Below, piece by piece: positions 1 through 9,164 of a stretch of 64,000 nucleotides of DNA. Source of the DNA: Vibrio splendidus (lineage in GTDB: Bacteria > Pseudomonadota > Gammaproteobacteria > Enterobacterales > Vibrionaceae); contig NZ_LNRF01000002.1 of NCBI RefSeq assembly GCF_001557875.1, positions 310,001 through 374,000 of the forward strand, in the 5' to 3' direction. A program made the translations under genes and the position numbers. Under the pieces are notes generated by a model that made no database searches, was not told the DNA's origin, and saw only the letters and a list, made by a program, of their open reading frames with translations. Within the stretch, counting starts at the first letter, position 1; each line of letters begins with the position of its first letter.

Positions 1-810
1 GATGCGATGACAACAGAACACGACTCTAAATGGAGCTTGTATCATAGCCGCATTTCGTTTTCGTTGAACAGTAAACTGCTGAGCCCTAAAGAAGTGATTG
101 ATGCAGCACTTTCGGCTTACCAAGCATCCTGTCATCGAGACAGTTCTTCAAATAAACCAAGTATAGACATTGCACAAGTCGAAGGGTTTGTACGCCAAAT
201 ACTGGGGTGGCGAGAGTACATACGCGCCGTCTATTGGGCAAACATGCCTGCTTACGCCAACAAAAACCATTACTCAGCAAACAATAACCTGCCCCATTAC
301 TTTTGGGACGGACAGACCAAGATGAACTGCATGAAGCATGCGATCGACCAGTCTCTTGAATTTGCTTACGCGCACCACATTCAAAGGTTAATGATCACTG
401 GCAACTTCTGTTTAATCACAGGCATAGACCCTGACCAAGTAGACAGTTGGTACCTTGGTATTTACGTCGACGCGATTGAGTGGGTTGAAATGCCAAATAC
501 GCGAGGTATGGCACTGTTTGCGGATGGCGGGATCGTCGGAACCAAACCATACTCTGCCAGCGGTTCCTATATCAACCGCATGAGCGACTACTGCAAAGGC
601 TGTCACTACAAGATAAAAGAACGCAGCGGCGAGCAATCTTGCCCTTTCAATAGCTTGTATTGGCGCTTTATGAACCAACACCGCGATGCGTTAAACCGTA
701 ACCCACGCATGGGCATGTTATATCGCTCTTGGGACAACATGGACGAGCAATCACAACAAGCGATTCTCGATACTGCAGAACAACGAATCACAAACTTGGA
801 GAACTTATAA
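1..810 (+). CDS. Fe-S cluster photolyase (PhrB/CryPro family), 3' part
   Basis: Light-driven repair of (6-4) photoproducts in DNA, or a related cryptochrome. The frame is open to the left edge, so the protein is N-terminally cut; about 269 residues of an expected ~500 are seen, covering the FAD-binding helical domain. Four cysteines stand out: one in NCMKHA, then CKGC, then SCPF. Their spacing (88, 3, 13) matches what I recall for the [4Fe-4S] ligands of Agrobacterium PhrB. Other family stretches are GWREYIR, the FWDGQTKMNC segment and RNPRMGMLYRSWD. The stop overlaps the start of the dehydrogenase gene by one base (TAATG), so the two are probably co-translated. A cryptochrome role cannot be separated from repair by sequence alone. 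Confidence 0.88.
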   Translation, partial: DAMTTEHDSKWSLYHSRISFSLNSKLLSPKEVIDAALSAYQASCHRDSSSNKPSIDIAQVEGFVRQILGWREYIRAVYWANMPAYANKNHYSANNNLPHYFWDGQTKMNCMKHAIDQSLEFAYAHHIQRLMITGNFCLITGIDPDQVDSWYLGIYVDAIEWVEMPNTRGMALFADGGIVGTKPYSASGSYINRMSDYCKGCHYKIKERSGEQSCPFNSLYWRFMNQHRDALNRNPRMGMLYRSWDNMDEQSQQAILDTAEQRITNLENL

Positions 811-1550
811 TGGTGGAGCAACTCAGATTACACATATTGGTGGTCGGTGGGAGCGGCGGTATTGGTTTCGCTGTGGTTAAACACCTATTATCTGAGCTCT
901 CTCGGTTTGATTTTCTTGATGTGCATGTAGACGCGACTTACTACTCTCAACAGCCGGAACTAGAAAACCGTCGCTTGAGCTGGCACAAAGTCGACGCCAC
1001 CGACGAAGCTGATATTAAGCGCTTGAGTTCTGAGTTTGAACAACTTGATTGGCTGATCAACTGCGTGGGTATGCTCCACACTCCAGATCTTGGACCGGAG
1101 AAAAACTTGTCGTCCATCGACCCTGAGTTTTTCCTCAAAAACATCTCTGTGAATACCCTGCCCAGCTTGTTATTAGCAAAACACTTCACGCCGATACTTA
1201 AAGCGAGCGACAATCCAAAGTTTGCTGTGGTATCCGCAAAGGTTGGCAGTATTTCAGACAACAGATTAGGCGGTTGGTATAGCTACCGCTCATCGAAAGC
1301 AGCCCTAAATATGTTCATCAAAACCATGTCGATCGAATGGCAACGCACCATTAAGAAAGGTACCGTGCTGGCTCTTCACCCGGGCACAACAGACACCGCT
1401 CTATCGAAGCCTTTTCAGACCAATGTCCCTGAAGGCAAGTTGTTCGAATCGAGTTATGTCGCCCATCAATTGGTCGATATTATTCGCACTGCTAGACCTG
1501 ATAACAGTGGGCACTTCTACGCTTACGATGGTGAGCAGTTAAGTTGGTAA
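810..1550 (+). CDS. Short-chain dehydrogenase/reductase (SDR)
   Basis: Predicted NAD(P)-dependent oxidoreductase of 246 residues; substrate unknown. The start at 810 overlaps the photolyase stop and has a GGAG Shine-Dalgarno at about -9; a reading frame from 729 would overlap the photolyase needlessly. It shows the glycine-rich cofactor loop VGGSGGIG near residues 12-19, the NCVG segment (NNAG equivalent), a catalytic Ser in VVSAKVGS and the YRSSK (YxxxK) motif near residues 157-161. It resembles the CsgA/C-factor branch. Coupling to a photolyase recurs in marine gammaproteobacteria and may reflect a light-induced operon; that is inference. Confidence 0.85.
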   Translation: MVEQLRLHILVVGGSGGIGFAVVKHLLSELSRFDFLDVHVDATYYSQQPELENRRLSWHKVDATDEADIKRLSSEFEQLDWLINCVGMLHTPDLGPEKNLSSIDPEFFLKNISVNTLPSLLLAKHFTPILKASDNPKFAVVSAKVGSISDNRLGGWYSYRSSKAALNMFIKTMSIEWQRTIKKGTVLALHPGTTDTALSKPFQTNVPEGKLFESSYVAHQLVDIIRTARPDNSGHFYAYDGEQLSW

Positions 1551-1590
1551 TTAATACCAGTGGCCGTCTTTCATGAGAGCTAAAAAAGAA

Positions 1591-1628
1591 AACCCAACAG
1601 AGCTGAGGCTCTATTGGGTTATTTTTTG
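1591..1628. terminator. Bidirectional rho-independent terminator
   Basis: Inverted repeat AACCCAAcAGAGC / GCTCTaTTGGGTT with a TGAG loop. It is preceded by an A-run and followed by ATTTTTTG, so it can end both the dehydrogenase transcript (+) and the convergent RIO kinase transcript (-). Confidence 0.85.
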
Positions 1629-1696
1629 AAAGAACGCCTCTGTTTTATAAGGCGTTTGGTTGATATCTAGCTAAAGATCAAAACTGATCATCACGA

Positions 1697-2581
1697 TTAC
1701 TCAACCCAATTGAACTTGCTATCGTCGACACCTTCTTTCTCTTCTTTCGCTCGCTCGCGTCGGTGTTGTTCTTCAATTCGCGCAGCGTCTATCTCTTGCA
1801 TGATGGCTTCGATATCAGCCAAGTCGTCCGTTTCCGTAAACTCGCCCGTCAGCTTGCTGTCTGGCTTCAAGTCGCCTTTCTCGTACAGCGCCCACATTTC
1901 CTTGGCATACTCGGTTTTCGCCAATTCAGGGGCAAACTGAGCGTAGTAGTCACGGATGTTATTGATATCACGAGCCAACATCCACTCAGCATTGTTGTTC
2001 GCCGAAGCATCAACCGCTTGTGGTAAATCGATAATCACCGGCCCGTATTCATCCACCAATACGTTGAACTCAGACAAGTCACCATGGATCAAACCAACAC
2101 ACAGCATTTTAACCACATAGGTCATCATCACGGCGTGGTCTTCAATCGCTTGCTCTGCTGACATCACCACATCGTTCAAACGTGGTGCTACATAGCCTTC
2201 GTCATCAGTAACCAGCTCCATAAGCAGTACGCCATCAAAGCAACCATAAGGGACAGGCACACGAACGCCCGCTTCTGCCAGTTTATACAAGGCATCCACT
2301 TCAGCACTCTGCCACACTTTTTCTTGTTGCTCACGACCAAACCCAGAGCCTTTTTCCATCGCTCGAGCACGGCGGCTATTTCGGACTTTTCGGCCTTCAC
2401 GATACGCGGTCGCTTTTTTGAAGCTGCGTTGGCTAATTTCCTTATATACCTTGGCACAACGGATCGTATCGCCGCAGCGTACAATGTACACCGATGCTTC
2501 TTTGCCACTCATGAGTTGGCTTGTCACCTCGTCGACCAAACCATCGTCAACTAAAGGCTGTATTCTTTTAGGTATCTTCAT
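1697..2581 (-). CDS. RIO1-type serine protein kinase
   Basis: Atypical protein kinase of the RIO family, 294 residues from the chosen start. The ATG at 2581 is preceded by AAAGGCGG; the frame extends to a GTG at 2599, but that start lacks a good ribosome site. Visible motifs are the nucleotide loop SGKEASVY, the catalytic loop HGDLSEFNVLV (HxDxxxxN) and the metal-binding IIDLPQAV, which corresponds to DFG in ordinary kinases. The C-terminus is charged and helical (RRERAKEEKE). Bacterial members are widespread in Gammaproteobacteria, but their substrate is not established. It is transcribed toward the terminator at 1591. Confidence 0.9.
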   Translation of the reverse strand: MKIPKRIQPLVDDGLVDEVTSQLMSGKEASVYIVRCGDTIRCAKVYKEISQRSFKKATAYREGRKVRNSRRARAMEKGSGFGREQQEKVWQSAEVDALYKLAEAGVRVPVPYGCFDGVLLMELVTDDEGYVAPRLNDVVMSAEQAIEDHAVMMTYVVKMLCVGLIHGDLSEFNVLVDEYGPVIIDLPQAVDASANNNAEWMLARDINNIRDYYAQFAPELAKTEYAKEMWALYEKGDLKPDSKLTGEFTETDDLADIEAIMQEIDAARIEEQHRRERAKEEKEGVDDSKFNWVE

Positions 2582-2742
2582 GCCGCCTTTATACATCACT
2601 TATCTTACAGATAGAAATATTAACTTGAGAAATGAATGACGAAACGATTAAAGGATCATCAAAATGATGACAAAGGAACGAAATATAGGAGTTAATGGGT
2701 TTAGATCATGAGGAATGACCTGATCTGTTCAAAAGTATGATA

Positions 2743-2877
2743 CTAAGATTTATTACGACGACAACGTTCTGAACAGTAAATCACGTCGTCCCAACAACGC
2801 TGCCACTTTTTACGCCATGCAAAAGGCTTTTGGCAAACGGGACATGTCTTAGTAGGTAAATGGGACTTCTTATGCAT
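2743..2877 (-). CDS. DUF2256 family small zinc-binding protein
   Basis: A 44-residue protein starting [19 protein letters not shown] and containing CPVC, then [10 protein letters not shown] and a second cysteine set [11 protein letters not shown]. This matches the DUF2256 family: short, basic, Cys4-type proteins with the signature W-x-CWD. In Vibrio and relatives DUF2256 genes often sit beside photolyase/cryptochrome genes, which fits this position. Function is unknown; a zinc-ribbon nucleic-acid binder is a guess. It is transcribed away from the repeat block at 2919-3057. Confidence 0.85.
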   Translation of the reverse strand: MHKKSHLPTKTCPVCQKPFAWRKKWQRCWDDVIYCSERCRRNKS

Positions 2878-2918
2878 GGCCGTTTCCTTTTTTATTGAGC
2901 CCACTTCCTGCGTTTACT

Positions 2919-2989
2919 AGAGATTCCCTATTATCACTTTAGGGAAAGGCATAGGCTTTTCAAACGTTCCTAACTTTAGGGAGTGACGG
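2919..2989 (-). repeat. Palindromic interspersed repeat, copy A (long form)
   Basis: On the minus strand this begins CCGTCACTCCCTAAAGTTAG followed by GAACG and ends ATAGGGAATCT. It matches copy C at 28311, with about 30 extra bases in the loop. The outer arms (TCCCTA / TAGGGA) pair, as in REP-like elements. It is intergenic, between the DUF2256 gene and the sbcC end, and lies head-to-tail opposite copy B. Confidence 0.6.
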
Positions 2990-3009
2990 CTTAGTGATTA
3001 ATCACGACT

Positions 3010-3057
3010 CCCGACTCCGTCATCCTCGAGAAGGAGGAACGACTGAGTCGGGGATCT
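3010..3057 (+). repeat. Palindromic interspersed repeat, copy B
   Basis: Starts CCGTCATCCT at 3017, continues with GAGGAACGA and ends GGGGATCT, the same skeleton as copy C (CCGTCATTCC ... GAGGAACGA ... GGGAATCT). An 8-bp stem CCCGACTC/GAGTCGGG (3010-3017 and 3045-3052) encloses it. Because it lies just past the sbcC stop it may also act as a transcript-end hairpin. Confidence 0.6.
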
Positions 3058-3108
3058 GCTTCATCTAACTCTGGTTCTATTTCTGCACTGATAGAATATA
3101 GCAAGAAC

Positions 3109-6100
3109 CTAAGCGACAACCTTGTACTGCTTCTCCATCTCACTCACACCTAGGCCAGAGTGTTTTGTTACTTTAAGCTGAACTGGCACCCGCTCTTTTA
3201 GTGCTTCAACGTGGCTAATGACACCAATCATCTTGCCTGATGCATTCAAGTTATCGAGCGCGTTAAGTGCAATGTCCAATGTGTCGCTATCCAGCGTACC
3301 GAAACCTTCATCCAAGAACAGAGAATCAATACTGGTTTTATAACTCACAAGATCAGAAAGCGCTAATGCCAACGCCAAGCTCACCAAGAAGCTTTCGCCA
3401 CCTGATAACGTTTTAGTGTCACGCATCACATCACCCTGCCATGTGTCCAGCACTTGCAGCTCTAACCCATCGTCGGCTTTACGTTTTAGTTCGTAACGAC
3501 CATGCAAACGCTGCAGCTGCTTGTTCGCAAGGTACACCAAATTTTCCAGCGTTAGACCTTGGGCAAACTTACGGAATTTGTCGCCGTTCTTAGAACCAAT
3601 AAGTGAGTTAAGACGTGAGATATCATCAAACTCGACTTGTTGCTCATCGATTTGCTTAAACAGATCTTGTTGATTACTGCGGTTCTGGCTATCCGTTTCT
3701 AGATTTGCAGAAATCGCGCCGATCTTTGTTGCATGGCTTTGTTGTGCGTTTTGGCATTCAGTTGTAGTAAGTTCAACTTGCTGTTGGTCTTGCTCTTGCC
3801 ATGCTTTAGCATTTGCGTGGTTTTGTAGCTCCCCTTGCGCCGCTTTAGCTGTGTTCAACCTTGCTTGCGCACTGACAATCGCTTCGTCTAAAGACTTCTT
3901 CAGGCTTTGAAGTTGAGTTCTAACCTCTTCATCCAACAACGCCGCTTCAAAATTAGTCTCATCTTCGAATGGGCTCATTTTCAGCGCTTCTAACCAAGCA
4001 TTCGATGCTTGTGTGTAGCTCAATTGCTTACTGACCAACTCTTCAGAGAAGCTAATGTGTTTGGTTTGCTCGGTTCGATGTTCAAGTTCGCAGCGGTTAA
4101 GCACTAACTGCGTTGCATCAAATGCATTTACCGCTTCAGTGACTTTTTGCTTCATCGCATTGCTGGTGGCTTGAATATCTTTGTCGCCAAACAACTCTGT
4201 TCTTTCAGCAGTTACACGAGTGAGCTCTGACTCTAGAGACTCACTCTCTTGCGTCAGTGTCGCGAGCTCTTTCTCTGCGCTACTTAGCTTGTCGTCTAAC
4301 GTTTTCAATTCGGCATTTTGAGTGATCAGTTGCTTCTCAATATCGGCCTGTTGCTGTTTAGTTTGCAGCCATGTGCTTGATGCTTGCAATTTCGCAGTAA
4401 ACCAATCATCGATATATTCCAGCTCAGGCGCTTCGATAGCCGTTTGAACAATATTCTCTTTCAAAGAGCTCCATTGCTGCTCTTTCGCTTGAGCGATCTG
4501 AGCCACTTGCTCGTTAGTGCTGTGATTTTGCTTGTTCAGATCCGCTAAGCGTTGCTCGGCCAACTCAAGGTTAGATTGCGCTTTGTCAGCCATAACACTC
4601 ACTGATAAGCGTTGTTTCTCAGCTTCGGCATAGTGCGCTTTAGCATCAGCCAACACTTTGAGTTGCTGCGCGCTTTGACTTAGTTGAAGCTCACACTGCT
4701 GAGCGAAGGTCGCAACTGTAGCTTCATTGCCTAAATCGTTAATCGTTAGCAGCTCCAGTTCAGGAGCCCTGCCAACGAAATCCGATAAGCTCTGCTGAAG
4801 CTTGCCAACAACGCCTTGCCAATTCAGTTGAGCCTGCTGAATATCCGCTTGAGCACGTTGAATGTCATCGTTAACTGCTACAATCATAGGGGCAAGAGAA
4901 TCTAATTGCTGACGATGCTCTTGGCCTTCTTTTTTGATAGCCGTTAGCTCTAGGCTTTCTCTATCTTTTTGAGCAACCAAATTTGCAATGTCTTGCGACT
5001 GTTCAATCGAATGGTCTGTCGAACCACACAGTGGGCACTCAGATCCAGACTCCAAAGCTGCACGATATTTTGCTAATTCGCCTTCTTGATCAATCAAACG
5101 CGTTAATCGCTCAAGCGAAGTCTTTTTTTCTTGATATCGATCCGCCAGCACTTCACGCTCTTTCGAAAGCTTGCCACGCAGCTCCGTATTAGTTTGATGT
5201 GCCTGTGTTTTCACGTGCAGCTGTTGCTGGGCATTTAAGAAACCACGATTGATCTCAAGTAATGAGTGCGTATTGCGATTCCAAAACTCCAACAGATCTT
5301 TTTGCGCATGTAACAGCAACTCGCTGGTGTTACCTTGCAATGCTTCCCACTGTTGCTTTGCACTACTCTCTAGCAAAACCAATTCAGCTAAAGTTTTGTC
5401 TTGCGTTGCTTTAGCGTCTTGCGCAGATTTGATGATCGTTTGCTGAGCATCAACCGCAGACAAAGCTTGCTTCGCTGAGTTCAACTGTTCTGAATGCTGA
5501 CGCTCTAGAGTGCGAACTTGCTCTACCTTTGCTTGCCACTGACCTAGATATTTTTCCAGATGCTGATCAGCTTGATGTGTATTTAGGTACTCAGTACTGA
5601 GTTGATCTTGTTGCTTCAGTGCATCTGTTTTTTGGACTAAAACAATCTGTTGATTGCGCTGCTGCGTATGTTGCTCGTTAAGCGTATTCGCTGCACTAAC
5701 GGCCGCGGTTTGTTTATCTTTGAGTACGGCGATTTGGTTATCTAGCGGACGCACCAGATCGATGATCTTCTCTTGATCTTGTTGCTCGGTTTTTACCTGT
5801 TCGGCAATCGCACTGCTTTGCGTCAGTTTAGCTTGCGCGTCTTGCTTCTCTGCATCACGAATAGCAAGTAACTTGGTGCTGTTATCTAAGTGAGCTTGAG
5901 TGGTGTGCACCTCTTGTTCGCAACGCTTTAAGTCTTTGTGCATTGGACGCAACTTTTCAGCCGGCTCACTGTTTGCCAAGCGCTCTAGTGAAGGTTGGTT
6001 AAGGTCTAGTTCATCTTGAGCTGTTTTAAGATCGTGCTCACTGGTAGCAATAGTTTGCTCAGCTTTAGTCACGTCTTTCCACCAGCTGAGATGCGCTTGC

Positions 6101-6825
6101 CACTCTTTTAACTGCTCGGCTAAACGCTTCTGCTCGACTTCTAGCGTTTCACGCGATGCGGTCAGATCTTGGATTTGCTCTTCAGACAGTAAGCTCACAC
6201 CTTCTGCTTTCGCTTTAAGGCGATTAAGCGACTCTTCACTTGACTTAAAGTGATCGTAGATGCGCTCAGAGATCAGGCTATAAACTTCGGTTCCAGTCAG
6301 CTCTTCAAGTAGCTCTGCGCGGTCGTTAGCATTGGCATTTAAGAAGGCAGCAAATTCGCCTTGAGATAGCATGATCGATTTAGTGAAACGAGAGAAATCC
6401 AGCCCCGTCACCTGCTCAACCAACTTGGTTTTCTTGGTCAGCATGGTCTCTAAGACTTTGTCGGTGTCAGCATCGGCAAATTCACACGTTGGCGTTTGTA
6501 ATGCACCATCGTGTTTCCCACGCGCTCGCTTTTGATGGAAGTTAGAACGGTACGTTTTGCCCTGCACTTCAAACTCCAGCTCGGCGAAACACTCACCCGT
6601 GCCACGCGTCATTAATTCGTTGTTGCCTTTGGCAATGCTCTTTAAACGCGGCGTGCGGTGGAACAATGCCAAACAAATCGCATCAAGAATGGTGGTTTTA
6701 CCCGCCCCTGTTGGGCCAGTAATCGCGAACAGGCCATTTTCCGCAAACGGTGATTGGGTAAAATCGAGCTTCCAACGGCCTTTCAAAGAGTTCAGGTTTT
6801 CAAATTCTAGGCTTAAAATCTTCAT
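3109..6825 (-). CDS. sbcC: Exonuclease subunit SbcC
   Basis: ATPase subunit of the SbcCD (Mre11-Rad50-like) nuclease that cleaves DNA hairpins and protein-blocked ends. It has 1238 residues. The N-terminus MKILSLEFENLNSLKG leads into Walker A GPTGAGKTT near residue 37. Long heptad-rich coiled coils surround the zinc-hook CPLCG near residue 597. The C-terminal lobe has the ABC signature LSGGESFLVSLALALAL and Walker B DSLFLDEGFGTLD. E. coli SbcC is 1048 residues, so the coiled coils here are longer. It lies 5 bases after sbcD in the same operon. Confidence 0.96.
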   Translation of the reverse strand: MKILSLEFENLNSLKGRWKLDFTQSPFAENGLFAITGPTGAGKTTILDAICLALFHRTPRLKSIAKGNNELMTRGTGECFAELEFEVQGKTYRSNFHQKRARGKHDGALQTPTCEFADADTDKVLETMLTKKTKLVEQVTGLDFSRFTKSIMLSQGEFAAFLNANANDRAELLEELTGTEVYSLISERIYDHFKSSEESLNRLKAKAEGVSLLSEEQIQDLTASRETLEVEQKRLAEQLKEWQAHLSWWKDVTKAEQTIATSEHDLKTAQDELDLNQPSLERLANSEPAEKLRPMHKDLKRCEQEVHTTQAHLDNSTKLLAIRDAEKQDAQAKLTQSSAIAEQVKTEQQDQEKIIDLVRPLDNQIAVLKDKQTAAVSAANTLNEQHTQQRNQQIVLVQKTDALKQQDQLSTEYLNTHQADQHLEKYLGQWQAKVEQVRTLERQHSEQLNSAKQALSAVDAQQTIIKSAQDAKATQDKTLAELVLLESSAKQQWEALQGNTSELLLHAQKDLLEFWNRNTHSLLEINRGFLNAQQQLHVKTQAHQTNTELRGKLSKEREVLADRYQEKKTSLERLTRLIDQEGELAKYRAALESGSECPLCGSTDHSIEQSQDIANLVAQKDRESLELTAIKKEGQEHRQQLDSLAPMIVAVNDDIQRAQADIQQAQLNWQGVVGKLQQSLSDFVGRAPELELLTINDLGNEATVATFAQQCELQLSQSAQQLKVLADAKAHYAEAEKQRLSVSVMADKAQSNLELAEQRLADLNKQNHSTNEQVAQIAQAKEQQWSSLKENIVQTAIEAPELEYIDDWFTAKLQASSTWLQTKQQQADIEKQLITQNAELKTLDDKLSSAEKELATLTQESESLESELTRVTAERTELFGDKDIQATSNAMKQKVTEAVNAFDATQLVLNRCELEHRTEQTKHISFSEELVSKQLSYTQASNAWLEALKMSPFEDETNFEAALLDEEVRTQLQSLKKSLDEAIVSAQARLNTAKAAQGELQNHANAKAWQEQDQQQVELTTTECQNAQQSHATKIGAISANLETDSQNRSNQQDLFKQIDEQQVEFDDISRLNSLIGSKNGDKFRKFAQGLTLENLVYLANKQLQRLHGRYELKRKADDGLELQVLDTWQGDVMRDTKTLSGGESFLVSLALALALSDLVSYKTSIDSLFLDEGFGTLDSDTLDIALNALDNLNASGKMIGVISHVEALKERVPVQLKVTKHSGLGVSEMEKQYKVVA

Positions 6826-6830
6826 ACTGG

Positions 6831-8084
6831 TTACTCTTCTACTTTGTTTGGCGCTTGAGCGCTCTCAGACACTTCAACCATCACTTGCTTAAACTTCACC
6901 GTCATGCGTTCTAAACGCGCTTTTTCAGAATCCGTTTCAAACTCTTCTAAGGCAATACGCTTGCTAAATACGTCCATCGGGCTCAGTTCAGATAAGGTTT
7001 CTGCTGACTCTTGCTCTAATGCTTGATTACGACGCTCTCTTGCTCGGCGTAATTGAAGTACTTCCACATTCAAACCTTCGGTTAATGCGCGCATACGCTC
7101 TTGTAGATCCGACAAGTAATCTTGCGCTTGCACTTCTATCGATAACCACACGCTTTGTTCGCTATCTAAACCCATGTATTGGTTCAGCTGAGATTCGATT
7201 TCGCTCAGATCACCTTTGATTTCGGCTAGGGGTTGGAACGTTGGAACTGGCAATTGAGAAATCGTGCGCTCACCTTCAACAAACTCAACTACACATATCT
7301 GCTTTTGAGATTTAAGTTCATCAAAGCTTAATGGGATTGGAGAGCCTGAATAACGAATGTATTCACGCTTTGCCACCACTTGTGGGCGGTGGATATGACC
7401 AAGTGCAATATAATCGGCATCTGGGAAGCCATCAGCGGCGAAACCATCAAGGTTGCCGACATAGATGTCGCGTACCGAGTCCGATTGTTGAACCCCCATC
7501 GCCGTTAAATGACCAGTAGCGATGATCGGCATGTGCTCGCTGTTTTCAAACGTCGCACGTTTAGCAACCGCCGCATCATAAACACTTTGATAATGCTGTT
7601 TGATCGCATCGCCGAGTTGTTTTTGGCGCTCAACGCCGGTGACACCCGCCTGACTGGTCAACACATCACGAGGGCGAATAAAAGGAATGGCACAAACCAG
7701 CGCTTCTACATCGCCGTTCTTGCCTTTTAGTTCGACAACCTGAGTCGCATGATCTTCATTGGTATTAGGAATCACGTCCGCACCCATGTATTTGAGCAGC
7801 TGTTGTGTCTCTTTAAGCACAGAGACTGAATCGTGATTTCCACCTAATAACACCAATTGGCAGCCAATCTTGTTCGAATCGACCACAAACTTGTTATACA
7901 TCTCACGAGCGTAACTCGGCGGTGTACTGGTATCGAAAATGTCGCCAGCAACAATGATCGCGTCGATATCGTGCTCTGTAACTTGCTCAAGTAACCATTG
8001 TAAAAACCGTTCATGTTCATTCTTACGGCTTTTATTGTAGAAGTTTTGGCCAAGGTGCCAATCGGACGTGTGAAGAATCTTCAT
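6831..8084 (-). CDS. sbcD: Exonuclease subunit SbcD
   Basis: Mn-dependent nuclease partner of SbcC, 417 residues. All calcineurin-like phosphoesterase motifs are present in order: ILHTSDWHLGQ (metal ligands, start of protein), AGDIFDTSTPPSYA, GGNHDS, ATGHLTAMG and ALGHIHRPQ. The C-terminal part is the charged SbcC-binding region. It is first in the sbcDC operon; no dedicated regulator is visible. Confidence 0.96.
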   Translation of the reverse strand: MKILHTSDWHLGQNFYNKSRKNEHERFLQWLLEQVTEHDIDAIIVAGDIFDTSTPPSYAREMYNKFVVDSNKIGCQLVLLGGNHDSVSVLKETQQLLKYMGADVIPNTNEDHATQVVELKGKNGDVEALVCAIPFIRPRDVLTSQAGVTGVERQKQLGDAIKQHYQSVYDAAVAKRATFENSEHMPIIATGHLTAMGVQQSDSVRDIYVGNLDGFAADGFPDADYIALGHIHRPQVVAKREYIRYSGSPIPLSFDELKSQKQICVVEFVEGERTISQLPVPTFQPLAEIKGDLSEIESQLNQYMGLDSEQSVWLSIEVQAQDYLSDLQERMRALTEGLNVEVLQLRRARERRNQALEQESAETLSELSPMDVFSKRIALEEFETDSEKARLERMTVKFKQVMVEVSESAQAPNKVEE

Positions 8085-8226
8085 TGCTGCTCACTGGAAG
8101 TCTGTAATACCTTTAATCTACCAAAATAGTCGACATAATTCCCTTTTATAAGCTTGTGAAAACCAACTAATTTCAGGCTTTGTGCCAACTCCGTTCAGAG
8201 CGTGACCAATCGTTATTTTTGACATA

Positions 8227-8255
8227 AAAAAACCGCTCAACGTTAGAGCGGCTTT
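8227..8255 (-). terminator. Terminator after the GST-like gene
   Basis: Stem CCGCTC/GAGCGG (8233-8238, 8247-8252) with an A-run on the plus strand at 8227-8232, which is a U-tract for the minus-strand transcript leaving the gene that ends at 8312. Confidence 0.75.
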
Positions 8256-8311
8256 AGCCTCAAATAAGTGCAGCATGCCATTAAAATATATTTCACGTTA
8301 TGATTATATTA

Positions 8312-8968
8312 TTAACGCCCTTTTGCTAGGCCTGCCAGATAGTTGTTAGTTAAATAGAAGCAACTGAATTTCTCAATAAAGTCCGCAGGAACAGTTTTAT
8401 CGGTCAAGCCAGATTCAATCAGCGCCGCTTGCCACTTCTGTACTTTCGGGAAGCCTTCAAGCATATCAAAACCAGAGCCTTCTTTAATTACTGACGCTCG
8501 GTGCAACAGTGGTAGCCAAGCGATGTCGACATTAGAGATGTAATCGCCTTTAAAGAAGTCACTGCTACCCAATTTATTCTCGGCCTTTTGGAAGGATTTT
8601 TGAAGATTCGCTAAACGCGTCTCAAAGGTTTCTTTATCTTTACTGCCCATTGTTCCACATTGTGGCATGTAATGTTTGCTTGCCTGATAAGACCAAGCAC
8701 GGTCTAGTGCTTTTTGCTCGGCAGACACTTCTTCTATCGGCGCATATTTATCATCTAGGTATTCAACAATTGCATCTGACTCAAAAAGAACCGTTTCATT
8801 TTCTGTAATCAATACTGGCACTTGTCCGTTTGGCGAAATATCTAGGAACCATTGAGGTTTATTATTTAGCTCAATGTATTCAATTTCAAATGGGACATTT
8901 TTCATTACCAAAGCACCCATTACACGTTGAACGAATGGGCAGTTTTTAAAGCTAACAAGTTTAATCAT
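8312..8968 (-). CDS. Glutathione S-transferase-like protein
   Basis: 218-residue soluble protein with an N-terminal thioredoxin-like domain. FKNCPFVQRVMGAL places a cysteine (CPF) at the site used by omega/beta-class GSTs. NGQVPVLI carries the cis-proline, and ESDAIVEYLDDKY (E-S-x-x-I) is the glutathione gamma-glutamyl binding loop. The C-terminal half is helical. It is likely a cysteine-type GST (thiol transferase or dehalogenase-like) rather than a classical conjugating enzyme; the substrate is not readable. Single gene with its own terminator. Confidence 0.85.
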   Translation of the reverse strand: MIKLVSFKNCPFVQRVMGALVMKNVPFEIEYIELNNKPQWFLDISPNGQVPVLITENETVLFESDAIVEYLDDKYAPIEEVSAEQKALDRAWSYQASKHYMPQCGTMGSKDKETFETRLANLQKSFQKAENKLGSSDFFKGDYISNVDIAWLPLLHRASVIKEGSGFDMLEGFPKVQKWQAALIESGLTDKTVPADFIEKFSCFYLTNNYLAGLAKGR

Positions 8969-9164
8969 GGTTGACTCCGAATTAGGTCATTATTGTCTAT
9001 TCATACCCCTAAGACGCTCACCAAAATCAATAGACGAAAAATAATTCCAAATTTACAGAAATAATTAAAAGCAACCACCTTAAACAGTACATTCCACTTA
9101 GATTAAACCAGGGATAACAGCCCAAAATAAAAACCTGCGAAGTAAGTCGCTATCAAAGGATCTC

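Noticed and set aside
729..809. Longer start of the SDR gene at 729
   Set aside because: Would overlap 82 bases of the photolyase gene; the TAATG start at 810 has GGAG and begins at the SDR fold.
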